Shown piece by piece: positions 18,161-27,935 of a DNA stretch of 64,000 bases. This DNA comes from Helcococcus ovis. Its GTDB lineage: Bacteria; Bacillota; Clostridia; Tissierellales; Peptoniphilaceae. The stretch is from NCBI RefSeq assembly GCF_004524775.2, contig NZ_CP119081.1, positions 930,001 through 994,000 of the forward strand, read 5' to 3'. Each line of letters begins with the position of its first letter. Position 1 is the first letter of the stretch. The notes under the pieces are model-generated. The model had not been told where the DNA came from. It saw only the letters and a list, made by a program, of their open reading frames with translations, and did no database searches. Position numbers and translations under genes: made by a program.

Positions 18161-20116
18161 CTACTTCAAATATTTTTCAAACCATTTTTGAATTTCATAC
18201 AATCTTTTTAATCTTGCCTGTGGTTTTCCTGTTCTGGATAAATCGTGATTTTCACCTTCAAAAATAACAAGTTTTGTATCTACATTATTCATCTTTAAAG
18301 AAGCATACATTTGTACACCCTGTTCTAAAGGACAACGGTAATCTTCACTCGCATGTATGAATAATGTTGGTGTTTTTACATTTTTTGCATATTTTAATGG
18401 GGATTGTTCCCAAACTTTTTCTAAATTATCTAATGGATTCGCCTGTGTTTGATCATCAACGAAGCAATATCCTATATCACTCACTCCATAAAATGATGTC
18501 CAATTTGAAATTGACCTTTGACTATTTGCCACCTTAAATCTATCTGTATGACCAATTATCCAATTTGTCATGAAACCACCGTAACTTCCGCCCATTACGG
18601 CTAATCTTAATTGATCTATATCTGAATATTTTTCAAGAACTTCATCTGTAAATTTCATTAAATCGTCAAAGTCGATAGTTCCATATTTTCCACGAATGTC
18701 TGAAAAATCATCTCCTCTACCTGATGAGCCTCTTGGATTTGTGTAAAATACAAAATATCCTTGATTTGCTAAAAATTGCATTTCATGATGTAAAACTGTT
18801 GAATACGCAGTTTTTGGCCCACCATGAATCTGTAAAATTCCTGGATATTTTTTACCTTTTTCATAACCAACTGGTTTTATAACATATCCAACAAATTTAT
18901 TTCCATCATTTTCAAAATTAAATTCTTCAATTTTAGATAAATTTACTGCTTCTAAATCTTTTGAAAAATCTGTTAACTTAATTTCTTGATTATTTTCTAA
19001 TTTATATAATTCTGGAAGTTGTAAATCTCTCATTGCTGTAAAATAAAAATCATTTCCATCATATGTAAATCCTTCAACTGACCCATTTCTTGAAATAACT
19101 TCTTCTATATTTCCATCTAAATCAATACTTGATAAAACAGCATTGTCAAAATATGTTGAAATATAATACATCTTATCATCAACTATTTGAACTGCATTAC
19201 CTTCTCCCTGTCTAGCATCTGTACCAACTGAATTAAAAAATGCAATATCGATATTATCTGATGAAATTTGTTTTTCATTTTTGCCATCTATGTCGAAATA
19301 GAAAACTTTAGCGTCTTCATTTAATCCAGTTTTCTTCATATCTGTCGCAATACTAATTATTCCATCTTTGATAAAATCAGCGTAATAATGAACTTTTCCT
19401 TTAGAAATTTCTTTAATTTTTAGAGTTGATAAATCTAATATTCCTATATAATTTGTTAATTCCATTACATCAGTATTGTTTGAGTAAATAACAACAGCAT
19501 ATGTTTTATTTTTATTTAAAACAAAATCCGAAATTTCAATTTCATCAGAATTTATTTTTTTATCATTCCCATTCTCATCTAAAATGTGTAAATCGGTTTT
19601 ATTCCCATAAATGTATCCTGCACCATTAAACCAAAATGGAAGTTTAGTTATATCTTGATAATCTAATTTTTCAGCTGAAATATTATTTGTATAAATAATT
19701 TTATTATCATTTAATTCATAAAATTTTCCAATGGAATGCTCTGATTTTAGAAATTCTACAGCTTCTCCACCATTTGGATTAATTTTGTACAATCTTGATT
19801 TAATTTCTTTTTCTTCTTTTTTTGAATCTCCGTAAATTATTTCTTCTAGTTCTTTTGGAAGTTTCTCTTTTTTCTTTGAGTCTACATTCCTACTTGATGA
19901 AAATACAATTGAGCCATCTTTGAAGAATGTAAAATATCCATCTTTTCCAGAATTTGTCAATTGTATTTGTTTTTTTAATTTTTTATCATATAAATAAATG
20001 TTTTTTTCATATATATTTTCTTTCATATTTACTGTAGTAATATGATATACTACAAAATTTTCATTTTGATCAATATTACTAATATATTTAAAGTCCTTAA
20101 AACTATCTATTTTCAA
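18161..20116 (-). CDS. S9 family serine peptidase (acylaminoacyl/prolyl-oligopeptidase type)
   Basis: The 651-residue cytoplasmic protein has an N-terminal beta-propeller region (about 1-390) and a C-terminal alpha/beta hydrolase domain (about 400-650). The nucleophile is in GGSYGGFMTNW, the oxyanion and substrate region is HGGPKTAY and NPRGSSGRGDDF, the Asp is in IHASEDYRCP and the His is in EGENHDLSRTGKP. It trims small peptides or acyl-peptides. The site AGGAGG lies before the ATG. It stands alone, next to a peptide/amino acid utilisation operon. Confidence 0.9.
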   Translation of the reverse strand: MKIDSFKDFKYISNIDQNENFVVYHITTVNMKENIYEKNIYLYDKKLKKQIQLTNSGKDGYFTFFKDGSIVFSSSRNVDSKKKEKLPKELEEIIYGDSKKEEKEIKSRLYKINPNGGEAVEFLKSEHSIGKFYELNDNKIIYTNNISAEKLDYQDITKLPFWFNGAGYIYGNKTDLHILDENGNDKKINSDEIEISDFVLNKNKTYAVVIYSNNTDVMELTNYIGILDLSTLKIKEISKGKVHYYADFIKDGIISIATDMKKTGLNEDAKVFYFDIDGKNEKQISSDNIDIAFFNSVGTDARQGEGNAVQIVDDKMYYISTYFDNAVLSSIDLDGNIEEVISRNGSVEGFTYDGNDFYFTAMRDLQLPELYKLENNQEIKLTDFSKDLEAVNLSKIEEFNFENDGNKFVGYVIKPVGYEKGKKYPGILQIHGGPKTAYSTVLHHEMQFLANQGYFVFYTNPRGSSGRGDDFSDIRGKYGTIDFDDLMKFTDEVLEKYSDIDQLRLAVMGGSYGGFMTNWIIGHTDRFKVANSQRSISNWTSFYGVSDIGYCFVDDQTQANPLDNLEKVWEQSPLKYAKNVKTPTLFIHASEDYRCPLEQGVQMYASLKMNNVDTKLVIFEGENHDLSRTGKPQARLKRLYEIQKWFEKYLK

Positions 20117-20185
20117 TTTAATCCTCCTAATTATTTTTTTAGTTTTAACTAATATTATACATGAAATTTGATATTTACGCCATAA

Positions 20186-21550
20186 TTAATTAGTTAAATT
20201 ATTTAACCATCTTTTCTTTTTATAAAGAGGTAATATTAAGAAAAATTTTATAAATTCTTCTAGACTCACTATTGTAAAAATCCATTCAATTTTCCATTTT
20301 AATAATAAAACACCTATAAATGACATTGGAATCGCAAATCCCCACATTGTTGAAAGTTCAATTAAAAAAGGAATTTTTGTTTCTCCACCAGATCTAAATA
20401 TTCCTGTATAAAGCATACCATTTAAAAATCTAAAAGGTATAAATATTCCTCTAATTATCAATAATGTAATTGCTGTTGCATAAATACCAGACTCAATATT
20501 AGTATATATTTTCATCAAAACATTTGGTAAACCGGCAAGTATTGTTAATGATATAATTCCCATAATTGATGTTATCTGTAAAAAATATTTTGCATATCTG
20601 TCTGCTTTGTCAATTTTACCAGCTCCAAGAGTTTGTCCTATTAATACTGAAGCAGATGTATTGACTGCATTTACTATAATAAAAAATATATTTTGAATTG
20701 TATTTGAAAGTTGAATTGATGCAGTTGCGTCCTTTCCTATACGTGCATAAGCTATTGCAAAAAGTAATTGTCCTAATGCCCATAATATTTCAGCAAGAAT
20801 AATAGTAACACCTATTTCAAAATATCTCTTAATTTTCACAAATTCAAATTTAAATAAATTAAATGGTTTTAATGAATTTATTCTTGAACTATTTCTAAAA
20901 ATCATAAAGCTGAGAATCAATATTTCAACAAATCTAGCCATTATTGTACCTAGAGCAGCACCAGAAACTCCCATTGCTGGAGCTCCGAATTTTCCAAATA
21001 TAAATACATAATTAAAAAATACATTTACAAAAAACGAAATTATGGAAACTAAAAGAGGTTCTTTAGCTCTATTACATGATCTTAAAACTGTGTTATAACA
21101 TTGCGAAATTGCTGTTATAACAAATGTAAATGAAATTAATCGCAAATAACTTATTCCGACATTTATTACCTCTTCATCAGGTATTAATATTCTCATTATT
21201 TGATATGGAAATATTAGTGAAAATACAGTAAATAAAATCCCAATTATTAGACTAAACTGCATGATTATTGTTAAATATTTTCTAACACTATTTAAATCCT
21301 TATCCCCAAAATATTGTGCAAAAAATACTGAACCTGTACTACAAACTCCAAAGCACGCAACAAAGAAGAAAAATACAAATTGATTAACAAGTCCAACTGC
21401 AGCAATCTCTACCCCACCTAAAGAACTTATCATTACTGTATCTGCCATATTAATTGATGTAGATATCAAAAACTGTATTGAAACTGGAAGTGCAACTGAT
21501 AACATCATTTTTAAAAATGTTTTGTCGCTTAAAAATATTTTTTTACTCAT
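20186..21550 (-). CDS. MATE-family multidrug efflux transporter
   Basis: The 454-residue protein has 12 helices in two repeats. MLSVALPVSIQFLISTSINMADT in the first helix region and SGAALGTIMARFVE later match MATE (NorM/DinF-like) exporters driven by Na+ or H+. It starts nine bases after the agcS stop, at the end of the aminotransferase-pepT-agcS run, so it is probably co-transcribed. The substrate is unknown. Confidence 0.87.
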   Translation of the reverse strand: MSKKIFLSDKTFLKMMLSVALPVSIQFLISTSINMADTVMISSLGGVEIAAVGLVNQFVFFFFVACFGVCSTGSVFFAQYFGDKDLNSVRKYLTIIMQFSLIIGILFTVFSLIFPYQIMRILIPDEEVINVGISYLRLISFTFVITAISQCYNTVLRSCNRAKEPLLVSIISFFVNVFFNYVFIFGKFGAPAMGVSGAALGTIMARFVEILILSFMIFRNSSRINSLKPFNLFKFEFVKIKRYFEIGVTIILAEILWALGQLLFAIAYARIGKDATASIQLSNTIQNIFFIIVNAVNTSASVLIGQTLGAGKIDKADRYAKYFLQITSIMGIISLTILAGLPNVLMKIYTNIESGIYATAITLLIIRGIFIPFRFLNGMLYTGIFRSGGETKIPFLIELSTMWGFAIPMSFIGVLLLKWKIEWIFTIVSLEEFIKFFLILPLYKKKRWLNNLTN

Positions 21551-21559
21551 AATAACCTA

Positions 21560-22900
21560 CTATCTATTTTTAAAATACTCATTTGTCTTTTTAACAACTA
21601 CTCCACTCAATAAAAATAAACCAATTAAATTTGGAATAGCCATTAAACCATTTAATGTATCTGAAATTGACCATATATCTTCAAGTCCACCAACTGCCCC
21701 TACATAAATTAAAGGTATATAAATAATTCTATAAATTAATACATATTTATCACCAAATATGTATGCAAAACATCTTTCACCATAGTAGTACCAACCAACA
21801 ATTGTAGAAAATGCAAATAATGTTAATCCAATTGAAACTACATATTCTCCACCTAAAAATCCTGTATTAAATGCTGACATTGCAAGTTCAACACCTTTAA
21901 GACCGCTACTCCATTTACCTGAAATAAGTATTGTAAATGCGGTCATAGTACAAATTACAATTGTATCCATAAATACTTCATAAACTCCCCACATTGCCTG
22001 CTCTACAGGATGATTTGTTTTAGCAGCACTATGAGCAATTGGTGCAGAACCTAAACCGGCTTCATTTGTAAAAATCCCTCTTGAAAATCCTTGTTTTAAT
22101 GTAATCAATAAAGTTGAACCTACAAATCCTCCCACAGCAGCATGCGGTGTAAATGCACTTTTAAAAATTTCAGAAACAACATTAGGTATTTCACTATAAT
22201 TTACAAATATTACTATTAATGAACCCAGTATATAGGAAAATGCCATAATTGGTACGAGTCTACTTGTAACTTTTGCTATATTTTTTAAGCCACCAATTAA
22301 AACTAAAGCACTTAAAAACATTACAATTCCTCCAACGATTGAAGGATTGAAATTAAACGAAGTTTTCAAAGCTTGTGAAATAGAATTTGACTGTGTCATA
22401 TTTCCTATACCAAATGATGCTACCATTCCAAACAAAGCAAAAAGAAATGCTAAAATCGGCTTGTTCGCCCCATTTTTTAAGTAATACATTGGTCCACCTG
22501 AAAAATGTCCTGTTTTGTCATTTTTTTCTCTGTATACTATTGCAAGTATAACTTCTGCATATTTTGTAAACATTCCAAAAAATGCAGAAACCCATATCCA
22601 AAATACTGCACCTGGACCACCGACTGCAATCGCCAACGAAACACCTGCGATATTCCCTGTACCAACTGTAGCCGCTAATGCTGTTGTAACTGCTTGAAAT
22701 GGTGTAATAGTGCCATCTCCATCATGATTTTTATGAAACATCTTAAGAAATGTACTTTTTAATATCAAACCAAATTTTCTAAAAATTATTCCTTTTGTCC
22801 TTATCATAATTAAGAGACCAGCCCCTAATAATAAAATTATCATTGGCCAGCCCCAAACTATATTAGAAATAATTTTATTTATTTTTAATATTTCTGACAT
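21560..22900 (-). CDS. agcS: Alanine/glycine:cation symporter (AGCS family)
   Basis: Starting at the ATG at 22900, which has TAGGAG six bases upstream (overlapping the pepT stop codon), the protein is 446 residues. The open frame's first ATG lies within pepT and lacks a site. Signature blocks are ATVGTGNIAGVSLAIAVGGP, FSGGPMYYLKNG and FTNEAGLGSAPIAHSAAKT, the last being the AGCS substrate/Na+ motif. It imports alanine or glycine with Na+. Position directly after peptidase T suggests joint use of peptide-derived amino acids. Confidence 0.9.
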   Translation of the reverse strand: MSEILKINKIISNIVWGWPMIILLLGAGLLIMIRTKGIIFRKFGLILKSTFLKMFHKNHDGDGTITPFQAVTTALAATVGTGNIAGVSLAIAVGGPGAVFWIWVSAFFGMFTKYAEVILAIVYREKNDKTGHFSGGPMYYLKNGANKPILAFLFALFGMVASFGIGNMTQSNSISQALKTSFNFNPSIVGGIVMFLSALVLIGGLKNIAKVTSRLVPIMAFSYILGSLIVIFVNYSEIPNVVSEIFKSAFTPHAAVGGFVGSTLLITLKQGFSRGIFTNEAGLGSAPIAHSAAKTNHPVEQAMWGVYEVFMDTIVICTMTAFTILISGKWSSGLKGVELAMSAFNTGFLGGEYVVSIGLTLFAFSTIVGWYYYGERCFAYIFGDKYVLIYRIIYIPLIYVGAVGGLEDIWSISDTLNGLMAIPNLIGLFLLSGVVVKKTNEYFKNR

Positions 22901-22907
22901 AAAACTC

Positions 22908-24116
22908 CTATTTTGCATTATTTTCAGCAATTTTAACTATTAATTCAGATGCTTTCCTCATCCATTCAATAGGAATAAATTCATATCTTCCATGAAAATT
23001 CATCCCCCCTGCAAATATATTTGGAGTTGGCAATCCCATAAATGATAATTTTGCACCATCTGTGCCACCTCTAATTGGAACAATATTTGGTACAATCCCA
23101 ATGTCTTCCATTGATTTCTTAGCAAGTTCAACTATATGCATTTTTGGCATAATTTTTTCCTTCATATTAAAGTATGAATCTGTAATTTCTAATTTTATAG
23201 CATCGATATATTTTGTATTCAAATATTGAGCCGCTGCTTTCAATATTTCTTTCTTGTTGGTAAATTTATCCATATCGTGATCACGTATAATATATACCAT
23301 TTCAGTAAATTCCACAGTTCCGGAAAAATCTACTAAGTGTATAAATCCTTCATAATTTTCTGTGTATTCAGGCTTTTGTGCAACTGGAAGCATTGATTCA
23401 AACTCCATACCAATTTTTACTGAATTTATCATTGTATTTTTAGAAGAACCGGGGTGAACATTTTTTCCTTGAATTTTAACAATTGCTGTTGCAGCATTAA
23501 AATTTTCATACTCTAATTCTCCAATTGGTCCGCCATCCATTGTATATGCAAAATCAGCACCGAATCCTTTGACATCAAATAAATCAGCTCCTCTTCCTAT
23601 TTCCTCATCAGGTGTAAATCCAATTTTTATATCTCCATGCTTAATCTCAGGATGATTTACTAAATATTGAATCGCATCCATTATTTCTGAAACTCCTGCC
23701 TTATCGTCAGCTCCTAATAAAGTAGTACCATCTGTTGTGATAAGTTCCATTCCAATTAAATCATTTAAAATAGGAAAATCTGAAACTTTCATTGTATATT
23801 CTTCATTTAATTTTATATCCCCACCTTTATATGTAAATATTTGAGGATTAATACATTTACCATCTAAATCCGGTGCAGTATCCATATGTGCAATAAACCC
23901 AACTGTAGGAACATCTTTATCTATATTTTTTTCTAAAGTTCCATAAACATATCCATTTTTATCTTGAAATGCATCCTTAATTCCTAATTCTTTTAATTCT
24001 TCAACTAAAATTTTACCTAATTCTAATTGTCCTAGTGTACTTGGACATGTTGCATTTTCTTCATTTGATTTTGTATCTACTGATATATATTTTTTAAACC
24101 TTTCAATAATATCCAT
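22908..24116 (-). CDS. pepT: Peptidase T (tripeptide aminopeptidase)
   Basis: The 402-residue M20-family metallopeptidase has the two-zinc site motifs AHMDTAPDLDG (His and Asp), TTLLGADDKAGVSEIMDA (bridging Asp), FTPDEEIGRGAD (catalytic Glu pair) and DGGPIGELEYENFN, with a dimerisation insert at about 210-320 and IRGGTDGAKLSFMGLPTPN near the end. This is the standard PepT length and order. It cleaves N-terminal residues from tripeptides. It lies between an aminotransferase and an amino acid symporter, 11 and 7 bases apart. Confidence 0.95.
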   Translation of the reverse strand: MDIIERFKKYISVDTKSNEENATCPSTLGQLELGKILVEELKELGIKDAFQDKNGYVYGTLEKNIDKDVPTVGFIAHMDTAPDLDGKCINPQIFTYKGGDIKLNEEYTMKVSDFPILNDLIGMELITTDGTTLLGADDKAGVSEIMDAIQYLVNHPEIKHGDIKIGFTPDEEIGRGADLFDVKGFGADFAYTMDGGPIGELEYENFNAATAIVKIQGKNVHPGSSKNTMINSVKIGMEFESMLPVAQKPEYTENYEGFIHLVDFSGTVEFTEMVYIIRDHDMDKFTNKKEILKAAAQYLNTKYIDAIKLEITDSYFNMKEKIMPKMHIVELAKKSMEDIGIVPNIVPIRGGTDGAKLSFMGLPTPNIFAGGMNFHGRYEFIPIEWMRKASELIVKIAENNAK

Positions 24117-24127
24117 TCAATTCCTCC

Positions 24128-25276
24128 CTATTTTAAATATTTTCTTAAATTTTCAATTGCTATTTTTAAATTTTCAATTGATGTTGCATAACTTATTCTT
24201 AAAAATCCCTCACCACCCGGTCCAAAATATGAACCTGGTATAGTCCCGACTTTTGCATTGTATGCAATTTCAGATGCAAATTCTTGAGAATTTTGATTTC
24301 TGTCTTGTGGAATTTTGGCAAAAATATAAAATGCTCCATCAGGACTGGCAACTTCAAAATCTAATTTAGTCAATTCTTCAACTAAAAAATCTCTTCTCTT
24401 TTTATATTCACACTTCATTAATTCAGAATCTTGTTTTCCATATTTCATTGCTGCTAATGCTGCATATTGACTTATAGAAGTTGCATTTGTTACATTAAAT
24501 TGATGCGTTTTAGAAATTTGCTGTATAATTTCATTGCTTGATAATACAAATCCTATTCTCCATCCTGTCATTGCATGTGATTTAGATAATCCTGTAATTA
24601 ATATTGTATTTTCAGGTATAATATTTGCAATTGAATAATGTGTTTTATCATAAACTAACTCCGCATAAATTTCATCACATATAACATATATGTCGTATTT
24701 TTTTATTACTTTTGCTAAATCTTCAAGTTGCTCTTTTGTATAAGTTACACCTGTTGGATTATTTGGATATACCAATACTACTGCTTTATATTTCATATGT
24801 GGATTATTTTTAATAATTTTTTCTAACATATCCGCCGTAAATATAAATCCATTTTTACTTGTATCAATCAACTCAAAATTTCCATAACTCATCATTATTT
24901 CGGGCATGTACAAAGGAAATGTAGGCGTCGGAATAATCACTACATCTTCCGGATTTAAAATAGCTTGAAATGTTGCATTCATCGCCTCTGTAGCTCCGAC
25001 TGTAACTATAACTTGATCTTTTGTATAATTAAATCCGAATTTTTCATTATAGTAATTTGCAGTTTCTTCTCTAAGTTCTAAAATTCCGTTACTTACTGTA
25101 TAATGTGTAAAATTATTGTCTATTGCTTGTTTTGCCGCCTTCTTTATATGGTCAGGCGTATTAAAATCCGGCTCTCCTATTGTTAATTTTATAATATCCG
25201 GTATTTGATTTATCTCTTGATTGAATTTTAAGATATTTGATTCTTTCAATTTTTCAACTATTTTATTAAATTTCAT
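24128..25276 (-). CDS. Class I/II PLP-dependent aminotransferase
   Basis: The 382-residue fold-type I enzyme contains LTIGEPDFNTPDHI, VTVGATEAMNATFQAIL, VYPNNPTGVTY, the Asp of VICDEIYAEL and the PLP Lys in SKSHAMTGWRIG, with RISYATSIENL holding the carboxylate-binding Arg. This is the aspartate/aromatic aminotransferase AspB/PatA branch. It heads the operon with pepT and agcS and probably deaminates peptide-derived amino acids. The substrate is not set by sequence alone. Confidence 0.9.
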   Translation of the reverse strand: MKFNKIVEKLKESNILKFNQEINQIPDIIKLTIGEPDFNTPDHIKKAAKQAIDNNFTHYTVSNGILELREETANYYNEKFGFNYTKDQVIVTVGATEAMNATFQAILNPEDVVIIPTPTFPLYMPEIMMSYGNFELIDTSKNGFIFTADMLEKIIKNNPHMKYKAVVLVYPNNPTGVTYTKEQLEDLAKVIKKYDIYVICDEIYAELVYDKTHYSIANIIPENTILITGLSKSHAMTGWRIGFVLSSNEIIQQISKTHQFNVTNATSISQYAALAAMKYGKQDSELMKCEYKKRRDFLVEELTKLDFEVASPDGAFYIFAKIPQDRNQNSQEFASEIAYNAKVGTIPGSYFGPGGEGFLRISYATSIENLKIAIENLRKYLK

Positions 25277-25345
25277 TACTACCTCTATTATGTATTATGT
25301 TATCTTTATATTTTATATCTTTATTTAATTTTAGTCTAGTAAAAA

Positions 25346-25373
25346 AGCACTAAAATAGAATATTTTAGTGCTA
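25346..25373 (-). terminator. Terminator after the HAD gene
   Basis: AGCACTAAAATA pairs with TATTTTAGTGCT around GAA. On the minus strand a run of six T follows, directly past the HAD stop. Confidence 0.9.
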
Positions 25374-25379
25374 AAACTT

Positions 25380-26516
25380 TTATTTATTATCTTCTATTAA
25401 CTTTTGTAAAATCACAGCATCTTGAGATGCAACATTTTCATATATGTTTTTATAAAACGCAAATAAATCTTTATCTTTTAAGATAAATTTAACTTGTGTA
25501 TTTGAAAGAGCAACTTTTATCAATTTGTTTTTTTGAGATGACGTCCACGAATCAATTTTGCTCATTTCATGAATTAGACTATGTGTGTGCGAAAAACTTG
25601 TACTATCTTCTAACTTATTGATTAAATCTTCTTTATATTTTTCTTCATCTGATTGATTTTTTAATTCATCATCTTTTTCGTGTAGTGCATTATAAAAACG
25701 ATGTTCTAAAATTTCATTTGTTACTGTACGATTAATAATTTGTTTAACTAATAATTCTAAATCTGAATTTTCTTGATAATCAGCTTGTGAATAATACCTA
25801 ATTCTTCTATCTTCCAACATTTTAAATACTTTAGATTTATCATTTGTTTCAGCATTATAAACCCCAATTGAATGTCCACCATTCATATTAACAAGTGTCA
25901 TACATGGTACATCTGTATCACTGTCACCAATATAAATCATGTTTCTAAAAGGAACTCTCTTTTTATCACCTTCATAATGATTATTAACATTTTGATCATT
26001 TATATCTAATACACCCTTTTTTATTCTAAATAAAAATTGAGTCTTGTTTGTATAATTTACAGCTTGAGCTGGCCAAACCGCAACACCATCTTCGTCAAAA
26101 TAGAATGAGCTTGCATAAATCTTCTTAAACTTATCGCTAATGATTGTACCTTCAATCATTTCCTTTAGTCCGGAAGAAATGATATAGTGTTCAACCTCTA
26201 CTCCGTGCTCATTTCCATAATGATTTATCCTATCAAACCATGTATCTACCCCCGGAAATAATCCAACTTTTGAGCCATACTCTTTTAAATCCTGCTTTGT
26301 AAGATTTTTATTTTTAGTCATAAGATACATGTATGCTAAATTTGTATCCATTTCATTTTCAACAGCAAGTTTATTAGATTCTTTCCAAAATTCATTAACT
26401 TCATATCCAATTGATTGGATAAATCCTTGAGCCTGCATATCATCTGGAGATAATGTTTTATCAAAATCATAACAGATTGCTATAATTGGCTTTTTATTTT
26501 TCTTATCAATTTTCAT
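25380..26516 (-). CDS. HAD-superfamily phosphatase with long C-terminal extension
   Basis: From the ATG at 26516 (TGGAG seven bases upstream) the protein is 378 residues. HAD motif I is YDFDKTLSPDD (Asp17, Asp19), motif II is IISSGLKEM, and motif III/IV is IYIGDSDTDVPCM. About 150 residues follow the HAD core, charged and helical with no match I know. It is likely a phosphoserine phosphatase-like hydrolase of unknown substrate. The four-codon-longer start at 26528 is possible but has no site. Confidence 0.82.
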   Translation of the reverse strand: MKIDKKNKKPIIAICYDFDKTLSPDDMQAQGFIQSIGYEVNEFWKESNKLAVENEMDTNLAYMYLMTKNKNLTKQDLKEYGSKVGLFPGVDTWFDRINHYGNEHGVEVEHYIISSGLKEMIEGTIISDKFKKIYASSFYFDEDGVAVWPAQAVNYTNKTQFLFRIKKGVLDINDQNVNNHYEGDKKRVPFRNMIYIGDSDTDVPCMTLVNMNGGHSIGVYNAETNDKSKVFKMLEDRRIRYYSQADYQENSDLELLVKQIINRTVTNEILEHRFYNALHEKDDELKNQSDEEKYKEDLINKLEDSTSFSHTHSLIHEMSKIDSWTSSQKNKLIKVALSNTQVKFILKDKDLFAFYKNIYENVASQDAVILQKLIEDNK

Positions 26517-26528
26517 TTGATACTCCAT

Positions 26529-27130
26529 TTTATCTTAATTATTTGTTAATACTTGATAACACTAGATTCTAACTCATTTTATTATATATTATATATATTA
26601 GAAATTCAACAATATGTGAGAATTTGAGGTTTAGATAAGTATATTAATAATATAATTACTCTGATACAATTTTTCATACTAAATTTTATATAATAATCTT
26701 TTTAGTATTAAAATATAATGTTACGATTTAATATTTAAAACCAAATTTAATGTTAATAAAGTTTTAGTTCTAATTTTATTTATTATTATATTTATTTTTA
26801 AAACCAAAATTTTATATTTTTATATTTAGTTTTAAATTATGTGATAAAAATATTGAAATTATTAAACTTAAAGACAATTTTATAAAACTAAATTACCTAA
26901 TTAATTGAATTTGGTTGCATATTAAATTTATTCTCAATATTTTTTTGAAACCAAATAATTAATTTCTACAATTTTAGTCCTATTTATAAATAAACCTAAT
27001 TTATATATTAATTTTGAAAATATTAAATAAATGTAATAATGTTGATACATACAATTTATTTATTTGTGGCATAATATATATGGAGGTATTAACAATCCAC
27101 AAGCATATGTTTATTATATAAGGAGGAATT
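26529..27130. other. Long AT-rich intergenic region
   Basis: About 600 bases lie between divergent genes. The composition is extreme AT, with several similar AAAACCAAA(A/T)TT motifs (around 26738, 26801 and 26947). No open frame with a ribosome site is seen. The last 80 bases hold GCATAATAT and an AAGGAGGAATT site for the next gene. I see no DnaA-box cluster or defined repeat unit. Confidence 0.6.
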
Positions 27131-27918
27131 ATGAATAATATATATCAACAAATAAATGAACTAATAAACTGTTATAAGATATTGCATAAAAAATTAATTG
27201 AAAATGAAAAGAAAATGATAGATGGTACGCTTGTTATATCAAAATGTAATGGTAAATGTAGATACTATCATCAATACTACAATAAATTCAATAAGAGATT
27301 TGAAAAAAAATATATAAATAAAAAAAAGATTAATAAGGCTAGAAACTTAGCACAAAAATCTTATCAAAAAAAACTAATTAAAAATTTAAGTAATCTTATT
27401 CCTTTATTAAAATCCTGCAACGAAATTATAAAAAATCTAAATATTAATTCTATAGATAGTTATAGAAAATATCTCATAAATCCAATAACTATAAATCATA
27501 TTCATAATATAAATTATTGGCATAATAATATATCTCACACTAATCCATATCAATTTGATAACACAAAAATATTACCTTAAAAGGAGAACAGGTACGTTCT
27601 AAATCCGAAAAAATTTTTGCTGATTTGCTATTTAATAAAGGAATAAATTACAAGTACGAGCATTCTCTAAAAGTCGGTAACAGTATATACTATCCTGACT
27701 TTACATTATATAGTCCATACACTTTTACAGAAATATATTGGGAACATTTTGGAATGATGGATAATCCTGCATATGCAACTAACGCAATTGATAAACTATA
27801 CAATTATATTAAAAATGGTTTTATACCCGGGAAAAATCTCATTATAACATTTGAATATTCAAATAAAGTAGTTGATAATAAAATAATAGACAAAATATTA
27901 AAGTATTACATTGAATAA
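27131..27918 (+). pseudogene. Frameshifted gene of a conserved DUF family (nuclease-like C-terminal domain)
   Basis: Two adjacent frames form one protein. Frame 1 (27131-27580) gives a coiled N-terminal part with LVISKCNGKCRYYHQYY and KKKINKARNLAQKSYQKK. The second frame, open from about 27560, gives KGEQVRSKSEKIFADLL, YYPDFTLYSPYT, IYWEHFGMMDNPAYA and NLIITFE to 27918. I recall this order from Lachnospiraceae proteins of about 260 residues. The shift lies near an A-run at about 27553-27557. YPDFT...EIYWEH...TFE resembles a PD-(D/E)XK nuclease core, which is inference. The AAGGAGG site before the ATG is strong. Confidence 0.75.
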
Positions 27919-27935
27919 TATTATTCTGTCTTAAA

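Noticed and set aside
26529-27130. AT-rich spacer as a replication origin
   Set aside because: No cluster of DnaA boxes, no dnaA/dnaN gene and no iterons; only low-complexity AT with a loose AAAACCAAA motif.
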